From NCBI GenBank assembly GCA_945860595.1, contig CAMAQV010000004.1, positions 1 to 64,000 of the forward strand: 64,000 nt of DNA. The letters are read 5' to 3'. Source of the DNA: Comamonas sp. lk (lineage in GTDB: Bacteria; Pseudomonadota; Gammaproteobacteria; Burkholderiales; Burkholderiaceae_C). The translations under genes were made by a program, and so were the position numbers. Positions 47,613 to 56,508 of this stretch are shown piece by piece. The notes beneath the pieces are model-generated. The model was not told the DNA's origin and did no database searches. It saw only the letters and a program-made list of their open reading frames with translations. Numbering within the stretch: the stretch's first letter is position 1; every line of letters begins with the position of its first letter.

Positions 47613-49502
47613 TCAATATTCAGAGGGACACTTGCCCTCTAAACAGACCACGTAGCGGTTCCCGCGATTTGCGACTTCACCCGCTTTACCCGCATCGCCC
47701 ATGTCGTCAAGGAGTTTCTCCAAGCGGCGGGCAAAGTCTCCGCCCTTATAGGAGACGGTATAAACCCGCGCCGAGTCCGTGCGCTTGTCGTCACGCACAC
47801 TGCCGATCGCTTTCAGCAGGTCTTCAAATGGTCCGCCTACGCGCCGGGAAATCGCAGTCAGGCTGAACAGGGTGACCGTATACGACTTACCTTGTGTGGC
47901 GACCAGTTGCAGCTCGCGCGTTGCAGCGTTGCCAATGGTCTGCGCCAATTCAGTAGCCAGCGCGGTGGACAGGTTGCTGCGGCAGTTTTGATCCGATGTG
48001 CCTTGGGCGCCCTTGTTCAAGGTGGCCGATACCAAGCCGCGTCCCGTATCGACACTGAAGGACTCCAGCTTTAAAGTGCCGGTACAGATTGTTTGCCCGC
48101 TATCGCTTTTGCCCTCGGCGTTCATAACCGAGGTGCCATACACAACAAATTTCGCATTAAACGGGTTTTTACCAACCTTCGCCGTGTATTCGTCCCAGCG
48201 GCGTTGTGCCTCAATTTCGGCAATCAGCATCTTGCCTTTCCCGGTCTCCCGGAGATCGCGCTCTGGGGTGTACTCAATGCCATATTGCTTCACCACTTGC
48301 GCCAGACGTTGGCTGATCATTGCAGCTTGCGCATCAGACGGTTTCGCATTGGAAACATCCGGGAATACCGTTTTGGTCTTGACAATCGTCACGTCCTTCT
48401 GCTGCTGAATGTTCTTCACATCCGATGAACTGGACTGGGCGTTGACATTTTGTTTATCGAAAGACGATGCGCTCGCGGAGCTCGATGCCGTTGTCAGGCG
48501 CTGATCCGACGCGCTGCTAGCTGCTACGCGGCTGTCTGAAGCGGTGCTGGCTGCAACGCGGTTGTCCGAAGCGGCGCTAGCCGCTACGCGGTTATCGGCA
48601 GCACTGCTTGCGGCAACTGCGCTTGATTTGCTGGCCGCAAGGTTTTGGCTTTGCGCTCCACTAACCTGGGTTTGTCTGCTGGCAGCGCCCGAGCCGGACT
48701 GGCCCTGCACTGCAATCGCCGCGCTGTCACTGCCCTTGACTGCCGATGCGCTGCTTGCGTTCACTGCGGACTTTTCTGACGCTGCGATTGCGGATGACTC
48801 CTTGGAAGAAGCGGCCATCGCCGATGATTGCTTAGATGAAGCCGCCAAGGCCGAGGATTGCTTGGATGAGGCAGCTAAAGCCGATGACTCCTTAGAGGAC
48901 GCTGACAAGGAGGTGGAATCACTGGCGCTGGCGGACCCCTTGGCGCTCGTATCGGAAAATGAACTGGATGATGCCTGGGCACTCGTGTCGGAGAACGAGC
49001 TCTTGTCCTGGAAAACTTCCGTCTCGCTGACCAGCGGTTGCGACGGATCTAAATGGGTGGCGATGCCCCAATACTCATCAATAATAAACACGACCGATGC
49101 GGACTCCATCACATTCGTGTCCTGCAAACCCATGGACCGCGCCATGTCCACAAGTTCCGCCGAGTCCACGCTCAACACTGTAGTGACCGTCAAGATGTCG
49201 GATTCCGTGCGAAACGTCGACTTCAGGTTACTCGCGAAGTTTTTGACGAAATCCTCTAAAGCCGCCTCCACTTTCGGGTTGGATGCGTCAATATTGAGCT
49301 TGAGCTTCAGCGCCGCCTTGATTGCATCCCGCTCTGCTACTTTTCGTCCGGCAGCACGTGCAGCCAAAAGGTCTTTAAACCCTTTGATGTCCACTTCCGT
49401 TTTGCCGGTAGCTTGAATGGCCTGCGCACAGACATATGCGGGCGCAGTCAAACCAACAGCACTGCAAATCGCCAAAGCGAGGATGGACTTTTTCAACAAC
49501 AT
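47613..49502 (-). CDS. Exported protein with Ser/Ala-rich decapeptide repeats
   Basis: A 629-residue protein with a signal peptide (LLKKSILALAICSAVGLTA). The N-terminal domain (residues 30-150) with AARAAGRKVAERDAIKAAL resembles the LPP20/FlgT-like fold of outer-membrane proteins. Residues about 165-365 are Ser/Ala-rich low complexity, with two separate blocks of ten-residue repeats (SSKQSSALAA type; ASDNRVAAS type). A C-terminal domain (about 370-629) has four cysteines and QRRWDEYTAKVGKNPFNAKFVV. The two ends look like envelope domains and the middle like a flexible or filamentous spacer. No gene in the window has a like repeat. Confidence 0.68.
   Translation of the reverse strand: MLLKKSILALAICSAVGLTAPAYVCAQAIQATGKTEVDIKGFKDLLAARAAGRKVAERDAIKAALKLKLNIDASNPKVEAALEDFVKNFASNLKSTFRTESDILTVTTVLSVDSAELVDMARSMGLQDTNVMESASVVFIIDEYWGIATHLDPSQPLVSETEVFQDKSSFSDTSAQASSSSFSDTSAKGSASASDSTSLSASSKESSALAASSKQSSALAASSKQSSAMAASSKESSAIAASEKSAVNASSASAVKGSDSAAIAVQGQSGSGAASRQTQVSGAQSQNLAASKSSAVAASSAADNRVAASAASDNRVAASTASDSRVAASSASDQRLTTASSSASASSFDKQNVNAQSSSSDVKNIQQQKDVTIVKTKTVFPDVSNAKPSDAQAAMISQRLAQVVKQYGIEYTPERDLRETGKGKMLIAEIEAQRRWDEYTAKVGKNPFNAKFVVYGTSVMNAEGKSDSGQTICTGTLKLESFSVDTGRGLVSATLNKGAQGTSDQNCRSNLSTALATELAQTIGNAATRELQLVATQGKSYTVTLFSLTAISRRVGGPFEDLLKAIGSVRDDKRTDSARVYTVSYKGGDFARRLEKLLDDMGDAGKAGEVANRGNRYVVCLEGKCPSEY
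48501..48620 (-). repeat. 30-bp tandem repeat, four copies (AASxASDxRV type)
   Basis: Four head-to-tail units of 30 bp within the Ser/Ala-rich gene. Units begin at 48501, 48531, 48561 and 48591 and are near-identical at the protein level (ten residues each). Confidence 0.75.
48781..48900 (-). repeat. 30-bp tandem repeat, four copies (SSKxSSAxAA type)
   Basis: Four 30-bp units starting at 48781, 48811, 48841 and 48871 in the same gene. The period (ten codons) equals that of the other repeat block, but the sequence differs. Confidence 0.75.
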
Positions 49503-49543
49503 GTTCAGTTCCTTTTTTCTTGATTGGGTTGGCGCGGGTGGGT

Positions 49544-50014
49544 TTATGGTTTAACGCTGGCTCTCGCATTTCCAGCGGATGCCTCAACACCGTTAGGACC
49601 AATAGTCGCCGAGGCCGCAGGCGACTCTGCCTCCTGCGGAGCTTGCACAGACTCCTGGGTGCGGCTTTGCACCGTAACGGAATGCGAGGATCCACTTTGC
49701 AGATGGCCGTTGCTCAGTGCGAGGTGGGCAAGGGATTGGGCTGCATTTCCCTGGGACAAATACAGCTCAGCGAGCCGGGCATGAACCAATCGGTTGGGGT
49801 TCTGGCTGCCTGCAACAAATTTCTCACCGGCAGCGATCGCCTGGTCAACATTGCCGCCATTCGCGGCTTCGTTTAAGCGTGCAACGATCTGCAACTCTGA
49901 GGGCGGCGAAATGAAATCAGCCAAGTCGCTTCTCAACTGCTGGCACCCGGCCATTCCTGCGGACGCCACCACAATCACTAAGAAACTACGGCCATACCGA
50001 ACGAAAAGCGTCAT
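49544..50014 (-). CDS. Lipoprotein with TPR-like region
   Basis: A 156-residue lipoprotein. The signal ends in a lipobox ASAGMAGC, so Cys24 would be lipidated. The mature start reads QQLRSDLADFISPPSEL, and residues 40-100 have a TPR-like pattern (IAAGEKFVAG, ARLAELYLSQGNAAQSLAH). A disordered tail rich in Ser, Gln and Ala ends the protein. It is the first gene of the minus-strand set; the following gene starts 41 bp downstream. A scaffold for the three exported proteins is an inference. Confidence 0.7.
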   Translation of the reverse strand: MTLFVRYGRSFLVIVVASAGMAGCQQLRSDLADFISPPSELQIVARLNEAANGGNVDQAIAAGEKFVAGSQNPNRLVHARLAELYLSQGNAAQSLAHLALSNGHLQSGSSHSVTVQSRTQESVQAPQEAESPAASATIGPNGVEASAGNARASVKP

Positions 50015-50243
50015 CTTTGTTATTTCTATCCAACGAATTGAGCACAGCTCGAATTTTCTCAGTCCATCCTACGAGCAATTGGTTCTATTTTCATTAAATA
50101 TTGCTTACATATGGCAAATTTAATGACTAAACTAAATGCAAATATTATTTAGCAGTATGTAGTTGAAAATTATCTATTGCACATTTGCAATTTGTTGAAG
50201 CGCGTACCAAATGGCTAGAACACCCGCGGCCCCCAGGTATCCA
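50015..50243 (-). promoter_or_regulatory. AT-rich promoter region of the exported-protein operon
   Basis: 229 bp with very high A+T from about 50085 to 50190, in contrast to the flanks. It must drive the minus-strand lipoprotein operon. No single -35/-10 pair stood out. Nothing else is seen here. Confidence 0.4.
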
Positions 50244-50627
50244 CTACAGCATGGCGTCTTTGGCCCGGAAGTATTTGCGGGCGTAGGCCACCAGCTGCCC
50301 GTCGGTGGGATGGTCTACGGTTTCGACACCGATCAGCTTGGGCACCAGCGCGTGGTCGTGGGCGTGGATGTGTTTGACCAGGTGTAGCTTGGCCTGCGCA
50401 GGGCCGACGACCAGGATTTCCTGCGCACCAGACAGGGCCTGCGCCACGCGGTGGTAATAGTCCTTGTCTTCGGGCGCTCGGCCATCGCCCAAAGTGCCTG
50501 CGGTGGAATGCAGCTTGTGGTGGGGGTGGTGGGGCTGGACAACAAATTTCTCGACATCGTCGGGGCTGAAGTGGATGACATGGGCTTGCACATGGTCAAT
50601 CCAGACGACGGCGTGGTAATGGGACAT
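50244..50627 (-). CDS. eRF1-like 'translational machinery' protein
   Basis: A 127-residue small protein with a His-rich segment (VVQPHHPHHKLH) and a core EILVVGPAQAKLHLVKHIH typical of the small eRF1/host-attachment-like proteins annotated in Burkholderiales as translational machinery protein. The start MSHYHAVVWIDHVQAH at 50627 is preferred; the longer frame starts in non-conserved sequence. Its function is unknown. Confidence 0.7.
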   Translation of the reverse strand: MSHYHAVVWIDHVQAHVIHFSPDDVEKFVVQPHHPHHKLHSTAGTLGDGRAPEDKDYYHRVAQALSGAQEILVVGPAQAKLHLVKHIHAHDHALVPKLIGVETVDHPTDGQLVAYARKYFRAKDAML

Positions 50628-50771
50628 GGATGCGGTTCCTGCAGTTGGGGACAGAGCAAAAGTGCTTGAACCCATTGTGGTGCGCCATCCCACCCTTGCG
50701 CGCCAGCGCAGCAGGCAAAAACAGGTTTGTATGACCTGTATCAAACCGCCTGCGCAAAGGGTCAAACGGCA

Positions 50772-51515
50772 CTAGCCCATAACGGCGTCGACCAGCAATT
50801 TGATGGACACGCCAAAAAGGCTGACTTGCACCAACAAATAAAACCAGCGCTGCGAGACATGGCGGGTCAGGTAGGCACCTGACAGCGCACCGGCCAAAGC
50901 AAAGGGCACCAGCGCAGCGGCGTAGGACAAACCGTCCACTGAGTAGGGTCGCAGATTTTGGTAGGGGATGATCTTGGCGGCGTTGATGACGGCGAAGACA
51001 ATGGTGGCGGTGCCGGCGAATTCGGCCTTGGGCAGTTGCTGGGGCAGCATGTAGACCTGAAAAGGTGGCGCGCCTGCATGGGAAATAAAGCTGGTGAATC
51101 CCGCCAGGGTGCCCCAGAACCAGCCCTTGGCACCCTGGGGCGGCAGCGCCGGCGCGTCACGGTTTTTGCGCAACCACAGGTTCAGGCAAAAGCCCAAGCC
51201 GACCAGAGCGATCAGAAAGGTGATAGCCCGGTCTGACACCCACGCAGCGGTCAGCCAACCCACCAGCACACCCGCAATACCTGCGGGCACCAGGATGCGC
51301 ACGTTCGCGGAGCTGTAGTCGCGCCGGTAGAGCCACAGACCGGCGACGTCCGAGACCACAAAAATGGGCAGCAGCAACGCGGCAGCCAGCACCGGCGACA
51401 TGCGCATTGAGAGCACCGGCACCGCCAGCATGCCCACTGCGGGTAAGCCCCCTTTGGAAGAACCGACCAGGAACGCAGCCAGGGCGGCCAACCAAAACAG
51501 GGCATCAAATTGCAT
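50772..51515 (-). CDS. TauE/SafE-family permease
   Basis: A 247-residue membrane protein of the TauE/SafE (sulfite exporter) family, with about seven or eight helices. The repeat motif GSSKGGLPAVGMLAVPVLS at the N-terminus and GFTSFISHAGAPPFQVYML in the second half are typical. Substrates include sulfite, sulfoacetate and other anions; here unknown. The start MQFDALFWLAAL at 51515 gives the first helix; the longer frame is non-conserved. Confidence 0.87.
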   Translation of the reverse strand: MQFDALFWLAALAAFLVGSSKGGLPAVGMLAVPVLSMRMSPVLAAALLLPIFVVSDVAGLWLYRRDYSSANVRILVPAGIAGVLVGWLTAAWVSDRAITFLIALVGLGFCLNLWLRKNRDAPALPPQGAKGWFWGTLAGFTSFISHAGAPPFQVYMLPQQLPKAEFAGTATIVFAVINAAKIIPYQNLRPYSVDGLSYAAALVPFALAGALSGAYLTRHVSQRWFYLLVQVSLFGVSIKLLVDAVMG

Positions 51516-51604
51516 AGGGCGATGATAGGCCGGCACAGGATGAGACGCGTGCTGGTGGACAATGCGGGAGACCACTTGCCCCCCCGCTGAGAGATCCATT
51601 TGTT

Positions 51605-52561
51605 GTGACCACCACCGCTTACTTCTCCCACCCCGACTGCCTGGCCCACGACATGGGACCGGGCCACCCCGAATGCCCCGAGCGGCTCGATGCCATCCAT
51701 GATCGCCTGCACGCCAGCGGCCTCATGGACGCGCTCGACTGGCGTGAGCCGCCTCTGGCGACCATGGAGCAGATGGCGCTGGCGCACGCGCACGCGCACC
51801 TGGAAAACCTGCTGCTGCACCACACCCGCGTGACCGCAGCTGCGGGGCCGGACCAGGGAGCTTTAAGTTACTTAGACGCGGACACCGCCATGAACCCGAA
51901 GACATGGGACGCGGTGCGCCGCGCCGCCGGGGCCGCACTGGCGGCCACTGACGCGGTGCTGCGAGGCGAGGCGGAGAACGCGTTTTGCGCGGTGCGTCCG
52001 CCGGGGCACCACGCCTGCCACGACCGGGCCATGGGTTTCTGTCTGGTGAACAACGTGGCGCTGGCCGCCAAGTACGCGCTGGAGCAGCACGGGCTGGAGC
52101 GGGTGGCGATCATCGATTTTGACGTGCACCACGGCAACGGGACCGAGGACATCGTGGCCGGGGACGCGCGCATCCTGATGGCGGGGTTTTACCAGCACCC
52201 TTTTTACCCGCATGGCGGTAGCACCTCTGGCGCGGCCAATGTGCTGAATCTGCCGGTGGCGGCGTACACCAAGGGCCCGGCGATACGCGCGCTGATCGAA
52301 ACCCAATGGCTACCCCGCCTGGAGGCTTTCGCCCCAAAGATGCTGTTCGTCAGCGCCGGGTTTGACGCCCACCGGGAAGACGATCTGGGCCAGCTCGGGC
52401 TGGTGGAGGACGATTACCGCTGGATCACGCGCCAAATCAAATCGGTGGCGACGCGCCACGCCCAGGGTCGAATCGTCTCCTGCCTGGAAGGCGGCTACAA
52501 CCTCAACGCCCTGGGCCGCAGCGTAGAGGTGCATGTGCGGGAATTAGCCGGACTGTCGTAG
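51605..52561 (+). CDS. Histone deacetylase family protein (acetoin-utilisation/acetylpolyamine type)
   Basis: A zinc-dependent deacetylase of 318 residues. Seen: HPECPERLDAI, the catalytic His pair in RPPGHHACHDRAMGFC, the zinc ligands in DFDVHHGNGTE and SAGFDAHREDDLG, and CLEGGYN near the end. Bacterial members deacetylate proteins or polyamines. The start is GTG at 51605. It is divergent from the permease with 89 bp between. Confidence 0.92.
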   Translation: MTTTAYFSHPDCLAHDMGPGHPECPERLDAIHDRLHASGLMDALDWREPPLATMEQMALAHAHAHLENLLLHHTRVTAAAGPDQGALSYLDADTAMNPKTWDAVRRAAGAALAATDAVLRGEAENAFCAVRPPGHHACHDRAMGFCLVNNVALAAKYALEQHGLERVAIIDFDVHHGNGTEDIVAGDARILMAGFYQHPFYPHGGSTSGAANVLNLPVAAYTKGPAIRALIETQWLPRLEAFAPKMLFVSAGFDAHREDDLGQLGLVEDDYRWITRQIKSVATRHAQGRIVSCLEGGYNLNALGRSVEVHVRELAGLS

Positions 52562-52611
52562 CGCGGCCGGTTAAGGCAGCCGGTTAAGGCAGCCCGCCCA
52601 TTGGCCGATGA

Positions 52612-52851
52612 TCAGTCCAAGGCTTTGTGTGCGCCGTCGCACAGGGGCTTGCTGCCGCTGGCTTTGCAACCGCAGAAATACACGGTTTTGGACGCGTCGG
52701 CGTGGTACTTCACGGGCGTGAATTCCGAGCCTTTGTGGGAACCGTCGCAAAAGGGCTGTGCCTTGCTTTGGCCGCAGGAGCACCAGTAGTAGTCTTTGCC
52801 TGCCTCCACATCGGTGGCATAGGGGGATTTTTGGGCGATGTGGGGTGTCAT
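52612..52851 (-). CDS. Dual CDGSH iron-sulfur protein
   Basis: A 79-residue protein with two CDGSH-type 2Fe-2S motifs: CSCGQSKAQPFCDGSH and CGCKASGSKPLCDGAH, each with three Cys and one His ligand. It is a bacterial mitoNEET-like protein, thought to transfer electrons or clusters. The start MTPHIAQKSPYATD at 52851 is preferred over the longer frame. It converges on the deacetylase gene. Confidence 0.9.
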   Translation of the reverse strand: MTPHIAQKSPYATDVEAGKDYYWCSCGQSKAQPFCDGSHKGSEFTPVKYHADASKTVYFCGCKASGSKPLCDGAHKALD

Positions 52852-52994
52852 GCAAAAGCTCCTGGAAAACAAACAGCAGAGAAATATTCAAAAACGACGG
52901 GGCGGGAAACGGCTGCTCATACCCCGCGGCGGCATCCTAACCGCTCAGGGTTGTCGGCAACCGGTGCCGCTAGGCGCGCAGCTAAACTCGGGCG

Positions 52995-54059
52995 ATGACC
53001 ATTCTTGTTACCGGCGGCGCCGGATTCATTGGCAGCAATTTTGTGTTGGACTGGCTGGCTGGCTGCGACGAAGCCGTGGTCAACCTCGACGCCCTCACCT
53101 ACGCGGGCAATGTGCACAACCTGGACAGCCTGCGCAGCAACCCGCTGCATACCTTTGTGCATGGCGACATTGGGGACGCGGCGCTGGTGGCTCGGCTGCT
53201 AAACGAACACCAGCCTCGGGCGGTACTGCATTTCGCCGCTGAGAGCCATGTGGACCGTTCCATCCATGGGCCTGGCGCTTTTGTGCAGACGAATATCGTG
53301 GGAACCTTCCAGCTGCTGGAAGCGGTGCGGGTTTACTGGGGAAACCTGGAACCGGCAGCGAAAGCGGCATTCCGGCTGCTGCATGTTTCCACCGACGAAG
53401 TCTTCGGCTCGCTCGCCAAGGACGCCCCGGCCTTTACCGAAACCCACCCCTACGAGCCCAACAGCCCCTACAGCGCCAGCAAGGCCGCCAGCGACCACCT
53501 GGTGCGGGCCTACCACCACACCTATGGCCTGCCGGTGCTGACGACCAACTGCAGCAACAACTACGGGCCGCTGCACTTCCCGGAAAAACTGATTCCGCTG
53601 ATGATCGTCAACGCGCAGGCGGGCAAGCCGCTGCCGGTCTATGGGGACGGGCAGCAGATCCGCGACTGGCTGTATGTCAAAGACCACTGCAGCGCCATCC
53701 GCTGCGTGCTGGCGCAGGGCCGCTTGGGCGAGACCTACAACATTGGCGGCTGGAACGAGATGCCCAATCTGGACATCGTGCACACGGTGTGCGATTTGCT
53801 GGACGCGCTCAAACCCCGCGCCGACGGCAACAGCTACCGCACACAAATCGCCTTCGTCACCGACCGGCCCGGCCATGATCGCCGCTACGCGATCGACGCC
53901 AGCAAACTGCACCGCGAGCTGGGCTGGCGTCCGGCGGAAACCTTTGCCAGCGGCATCCGCAAAACTGTGCAGTGGTATCTAGACAACCCGGACTGGGTCG
54001 CGCAGGTGCAAAGCGGGGCCTACCGGGAGTGGGTGGCCAAGCAGTACGCGGCAGCCTAA
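52995..54059 (+). CDS. rfbB: dTDP-glucose 4,6-dehydratase
   Basis: RfbB, 354 residues, second step of dTDP-L-rhamnose synthesis. The Rossmann motif is [15 protein letters not shown], the catalytic pair Tyr/Lys is in [11 protein letters not shown], and HVSTDEVFG carries the Thr-Asp-Glu. [17 protein letters not shown] is diagnostic. First gene of rfbBDAC; the rest follow closely. Confidence 0.96.
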   Translation: MTILVTGGAGFIGSNFVLDWLAGCDEAVVNLDALTYAGNVHNLDSLRSNPLHTFVHGDIGDAALVARLLNEHQPRAVLHFAAESHVDRSIHGPGAFVQTNIVGTFQLLEAVRVYWGNLEPAAKAAFRLLHVSTDEVFGSLAKDAPAFTETHPYEPNSPYSASKAASDHLVRAYHHTYGLPVLTTNCSNNYGPLHFPEKLIPLMIVNAQAGKPLPVYGDGQQIRDWLYVKDHCSAIRCVLAQGRLGETYNIGGWNEMPNLDIVHTVCDLLDALKPRADGNSYRTQIAFVTDRPGHDRRYAIDASKLHRELGWRPAETFASGIRKTVQWYLDNPDWVAQVQSGAYREWVAKQYAAA

Positions 54060-54063
54060 AGCC

Positions 54064-54990
54064 ATGCGCATCCTCCTGTTCGGCAGCTCGGGGCAAGTGG
54101 GGTGGGAGTTGCGCCGCAGCCTGTCGGTGCTGGGCGAGCTGATTGCGCCGGGGCGTACGCCGGGCACCGATGGCCTGTGCGGTGATCTTGCTGACCTGGA
54201 CGCGCTGGCGGCATGCATCCGCGCAGTGGCACCTGCGGTCATCGTCAACGCCGCCGCCTACACCGCTGTCGACAAAGCCGAAACCGACGCCGCAACCGCC
54301 ACCCGTATCAACGCAGAAGCTCCGGCAGTGATGGCGCGAGAGGCTACTGCCCTCGGTGCCTGGTTGCTGCACTATTCCACGGACTATGTTTTTGATGGTT
54401 CTGGCACGCGCCCCTGGGCCGAGGGCGATGCCACTGGCCCCTTGAGCGTCTACGGCCACACCAAGTTGGCCGGTGAGCAGGCGGTGCAGCGCCACGCACG
54501 CCACATCATCCTGCGCACCAGCTGGGTCTATGCGGCGCGCGGCGGCAATTTCGCCAAAACCATGCTGCGCCTGGGGGCTGAGCGCGAGGCGCTGCATGTG
54601 ATTGCCGACCAACATGGCGCGCCCACCTCCGCTGAGATGCTGGCCGATGTGAGCGCCCACGTTCTGGCGGCGGCCCTTCTCCGCCCCGCCGTCGCGGGTC
54701 TGTACCACTGCGCTGCAAGCGGCGAAACCAGCTGGCATGGCTATGCCTGTTTGGTGCTCGAACAGGCACGCGCGCTCGGTTGGCCTTTGAAGGTTCCCTC
54801 CCCTGGGGCGGTGCATTCCATTCCTACCACCAGCTACCCGACACCCGCGGCGCGCCCTCTCAATTCGCGCCTGAACACCGAGCGCCTGCGCACAACTTTC
54901 GGACTGTCCCTGCCGCACTGGCAGGATGGCCTTGTGCGTATGCTGCACGAAATCAGTCCACCGCCCGCCCCCGCCCCTCGCTCTGCATGA
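54064..54990 (+). CDS. rfbD: dTDP-4-dehydrorhamnose reductase
   Basis: RfbD, 308 residues, last step of the pathway. The cofactor-binding motif is [24 protein letters not shown] is present, and the Tyr/Lys pair lies in [13 protein letters not shown]. It starts 4 bp after rfbB. The C-terminus includes a Pro/Ala-rich tail. Confidence 0.95.
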   Translation: MRILLFGSSGQVGWELRRSLSVLGELIAPGRTPGTDGLCGDLADLDALAACIRAVAPAVIVNAAAYTAVDKAETDAATATRINAEAPAVMAREATALGAWLLHYSTDYVFDGSGTRPWAEGDATGPLSVYGHTKLAGEQAVQRHARHIILRTSWVYAARGGNFAKTMLRLGAEREALHVIADQHGAPTSAEMLADVSAHVLAAALLRPAVAGLYHCAASGETSWHGYACLVLEQARALGWPLKVPSPGAVHSIPTTSYPTPAARPLNSRLNTERLRTTFGLSLPHWQDGLVRMLHEISPPPAPAPRSA

Positions 54991-54997
54991 ACCCACC

Positions 54998-55894
54998 ATG
55001 AACCACTCGACTTCAGCCCGTAAGGGCATCATCCTGGCCGGTGGCTCCGGCACGCGGCTCTATCCGGCCACCCAGGTTGTGAGCAAGCAGCTGCTGCCGA
55101 TTTACGACAAGCCCATGATTTATTACCCCTTAAGCACGCTGTTGCTGGCGGGTATCCGCGAAGTGCTGGTGATCTCCACACCGCAAGACACACCGCGCTT
55201 TGAACAGCTGCTGGGTGACGGCAGCCAGTGGGGCATTCGCATCGCATACGCCGTACAGGCATCGCCCGATGGCTTGGCGCAGGCTTTTCTGATTGGCGAG
55301 GAGTTTTTGGGGGGCTCGCCCAGCGCGCTGGTGCTGGGCGACAATATTTTTTACGGCCACGACTTTGCCAGCTCGCTCAAAGCGGCCATGCAGCGGGACG
55401 CCGGCGCGACCATTTTTGCCTACGCGGTGCAGGACCCGGAGCGCTATGGCGTGGTGGAGTTTGACGCGCAAGGGCACGCCATCAGCCTGGAAGAAAAACC
55501 GGCGCAGCCCAAATCCCGCTACGCCATCACCGGCTTGTATTTTTATGACACCCAGGTCGTGGACCTGGCCAAACAGGTCAAACCTTCGGCGCGTGGGGAA
55601 CTCGAAATCACCGACCTCAACCGCCTGTACTTGGAGCGCGGTGCGTTGACCGTGCAAACCATGGGGCGCGGCTACGCCTGGCTGGACACCGGCACACATG
55701 AGTCCATGCTGGAGGCCAGCCAGTTCATCGCCACAGTGGAGAACCGGCAGGGCCTCAAAGTCGCCTCGCCCGAGGAAATCGCCTGGCGCAGCGGCTGGAT
55801 TGATGATGCGCAATTGCAAGCCCTGGCGCGCCCGCTGGCCAAGTCCGGCTACGGCAGCTATCTGCTGCGCCTGCTGCGCGACAAGGTGTTCTGA
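54998..55894 (+). CDS. rfbA: Glucose-1-phosphate thymidylyltransferase
   Basis: RfbA, 298 residues, first step of dTDP-rhamnose synthesis. The nucleotidyl-transfer motif [31 protein letters not shown] and [19 protein letters not shown] are typical. The ATG at 54998 follows rfbD by 7 bp; the longer frame lies within rfbD. The stop overlaps rfbC (TGATG). Confidence 0.96.
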   Translation: MNHSTSARKGIILAGGSGTRLYPATQVVSKQLLPIYDKPMIYYPLSTLLLAGIREVLVISTPQDTPRFEQLLGDGSQWGIRIAYAVQASPDGLAQAFLIGEEFLGGSPSALVLGDNIFYGHDFASSLKAAMQRDAGATIFAYAVQDPERYGVVEFDAQGHAISLEEKPAQPKSRYAITGLYFYDTQVVDLAKQVKPSARGELEITDLNRLYLERGALTVQTMGRGYAWLDTGTHESMLEASQFIATVENRQGLKVASPEEIAWRSGWIDDAQLQALARPLAKSGYGSYLLRLLRDKVF

Positions 55895-56436
55895 TGCAGG
55901 CTACCCGAACCGCGATTGCCGATGTATTTCGGCTCGAGCCCCGGGTTTTCGGTGACGACCGCGGCTTTTTTTTCGAGAGCTTCAACGCCCGCGCCTTTGC
56001 CGAGGCAACCGGTGTTAACGTGCAGTTTGTCCAGGACAACCATTCCAAAAGCGCTAAACATGTGCTGCGCGGCCTGCATTGTCAGACCGTACAAGCCCAG
56101 GGCAAACTGGTCCGGGTCACAGCAGGCTCGGTGTTTGACGTGGCGGTCGACATCCGCCCGGACTCACCGACCTACGGAACCTGGGTCGGCGAAATACTTT
56201 CCGCCGAGAACCGGCGCCAGCTCTGGATTCCTGCTGGGCTGGCGCACGGCTTTTTGGTGATGTCGGAAACCGCCGAATTTCTGTACAAAACCACTGATTT
56301 TTACGCGCCGCAGCATGAGCAATGCATACGCTGGGACGACCCCACGCTGAAAATCAGTTGGCCTCTGGACGGCTGCCAACCCGTGCTTTCGGGGAAAGAT
56401 GCAAAAGGGCAACTATTTTTGGACACTAAAATGTGA
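55894..56436 (+). CDS. rfbC: dTDP-4-dehydrorhamnose 3,5-epimerase
   Basis: RfbC, 180 residues, cupin-fold epimerase. Seen: DDRGFFFESFN, the substrate-binding VLRGLHCQ with the catalytic His, VAVDIR and WIPAGLAHGFLVMSE. It closes the rfbBDAC operon; dTDP-rhamnose goes to lipopolysaccharide or other glycans. The pilB gene follows after 72 bp. Confidence 0.95.
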   Translation: MQATRTAIADVFRLEPRVFGDDRGFFFESFNARAFAEATGVNVQFVQDNHSKSAKHVLRGLHCQTVQAQGKLVRVTAGSVFDVAVDIRPDSPTYGTWVGEILSAENRRQLWIPAGLAHGFLVMSETAEFLYKTTDFYAPQHEQCIRWDDPTLKISWPLDGCQPVLSGKDAKGQLFLDTKM

Positions 56437-56508
56437 TTTTCCAAGAATCTTAGCTGTTGCAGGAAAGTGTGGCGGGGGCAAGCTTGGATATCCAAGGAGA
56501 GGAAGTCC

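Noticed and set aside
45479-49502. The FlgT-like fragments considered as flagellar assembly genes.
   Set aside because: No flagellar gene is near and the similarity is short; general envelope folds are enough to explain it.
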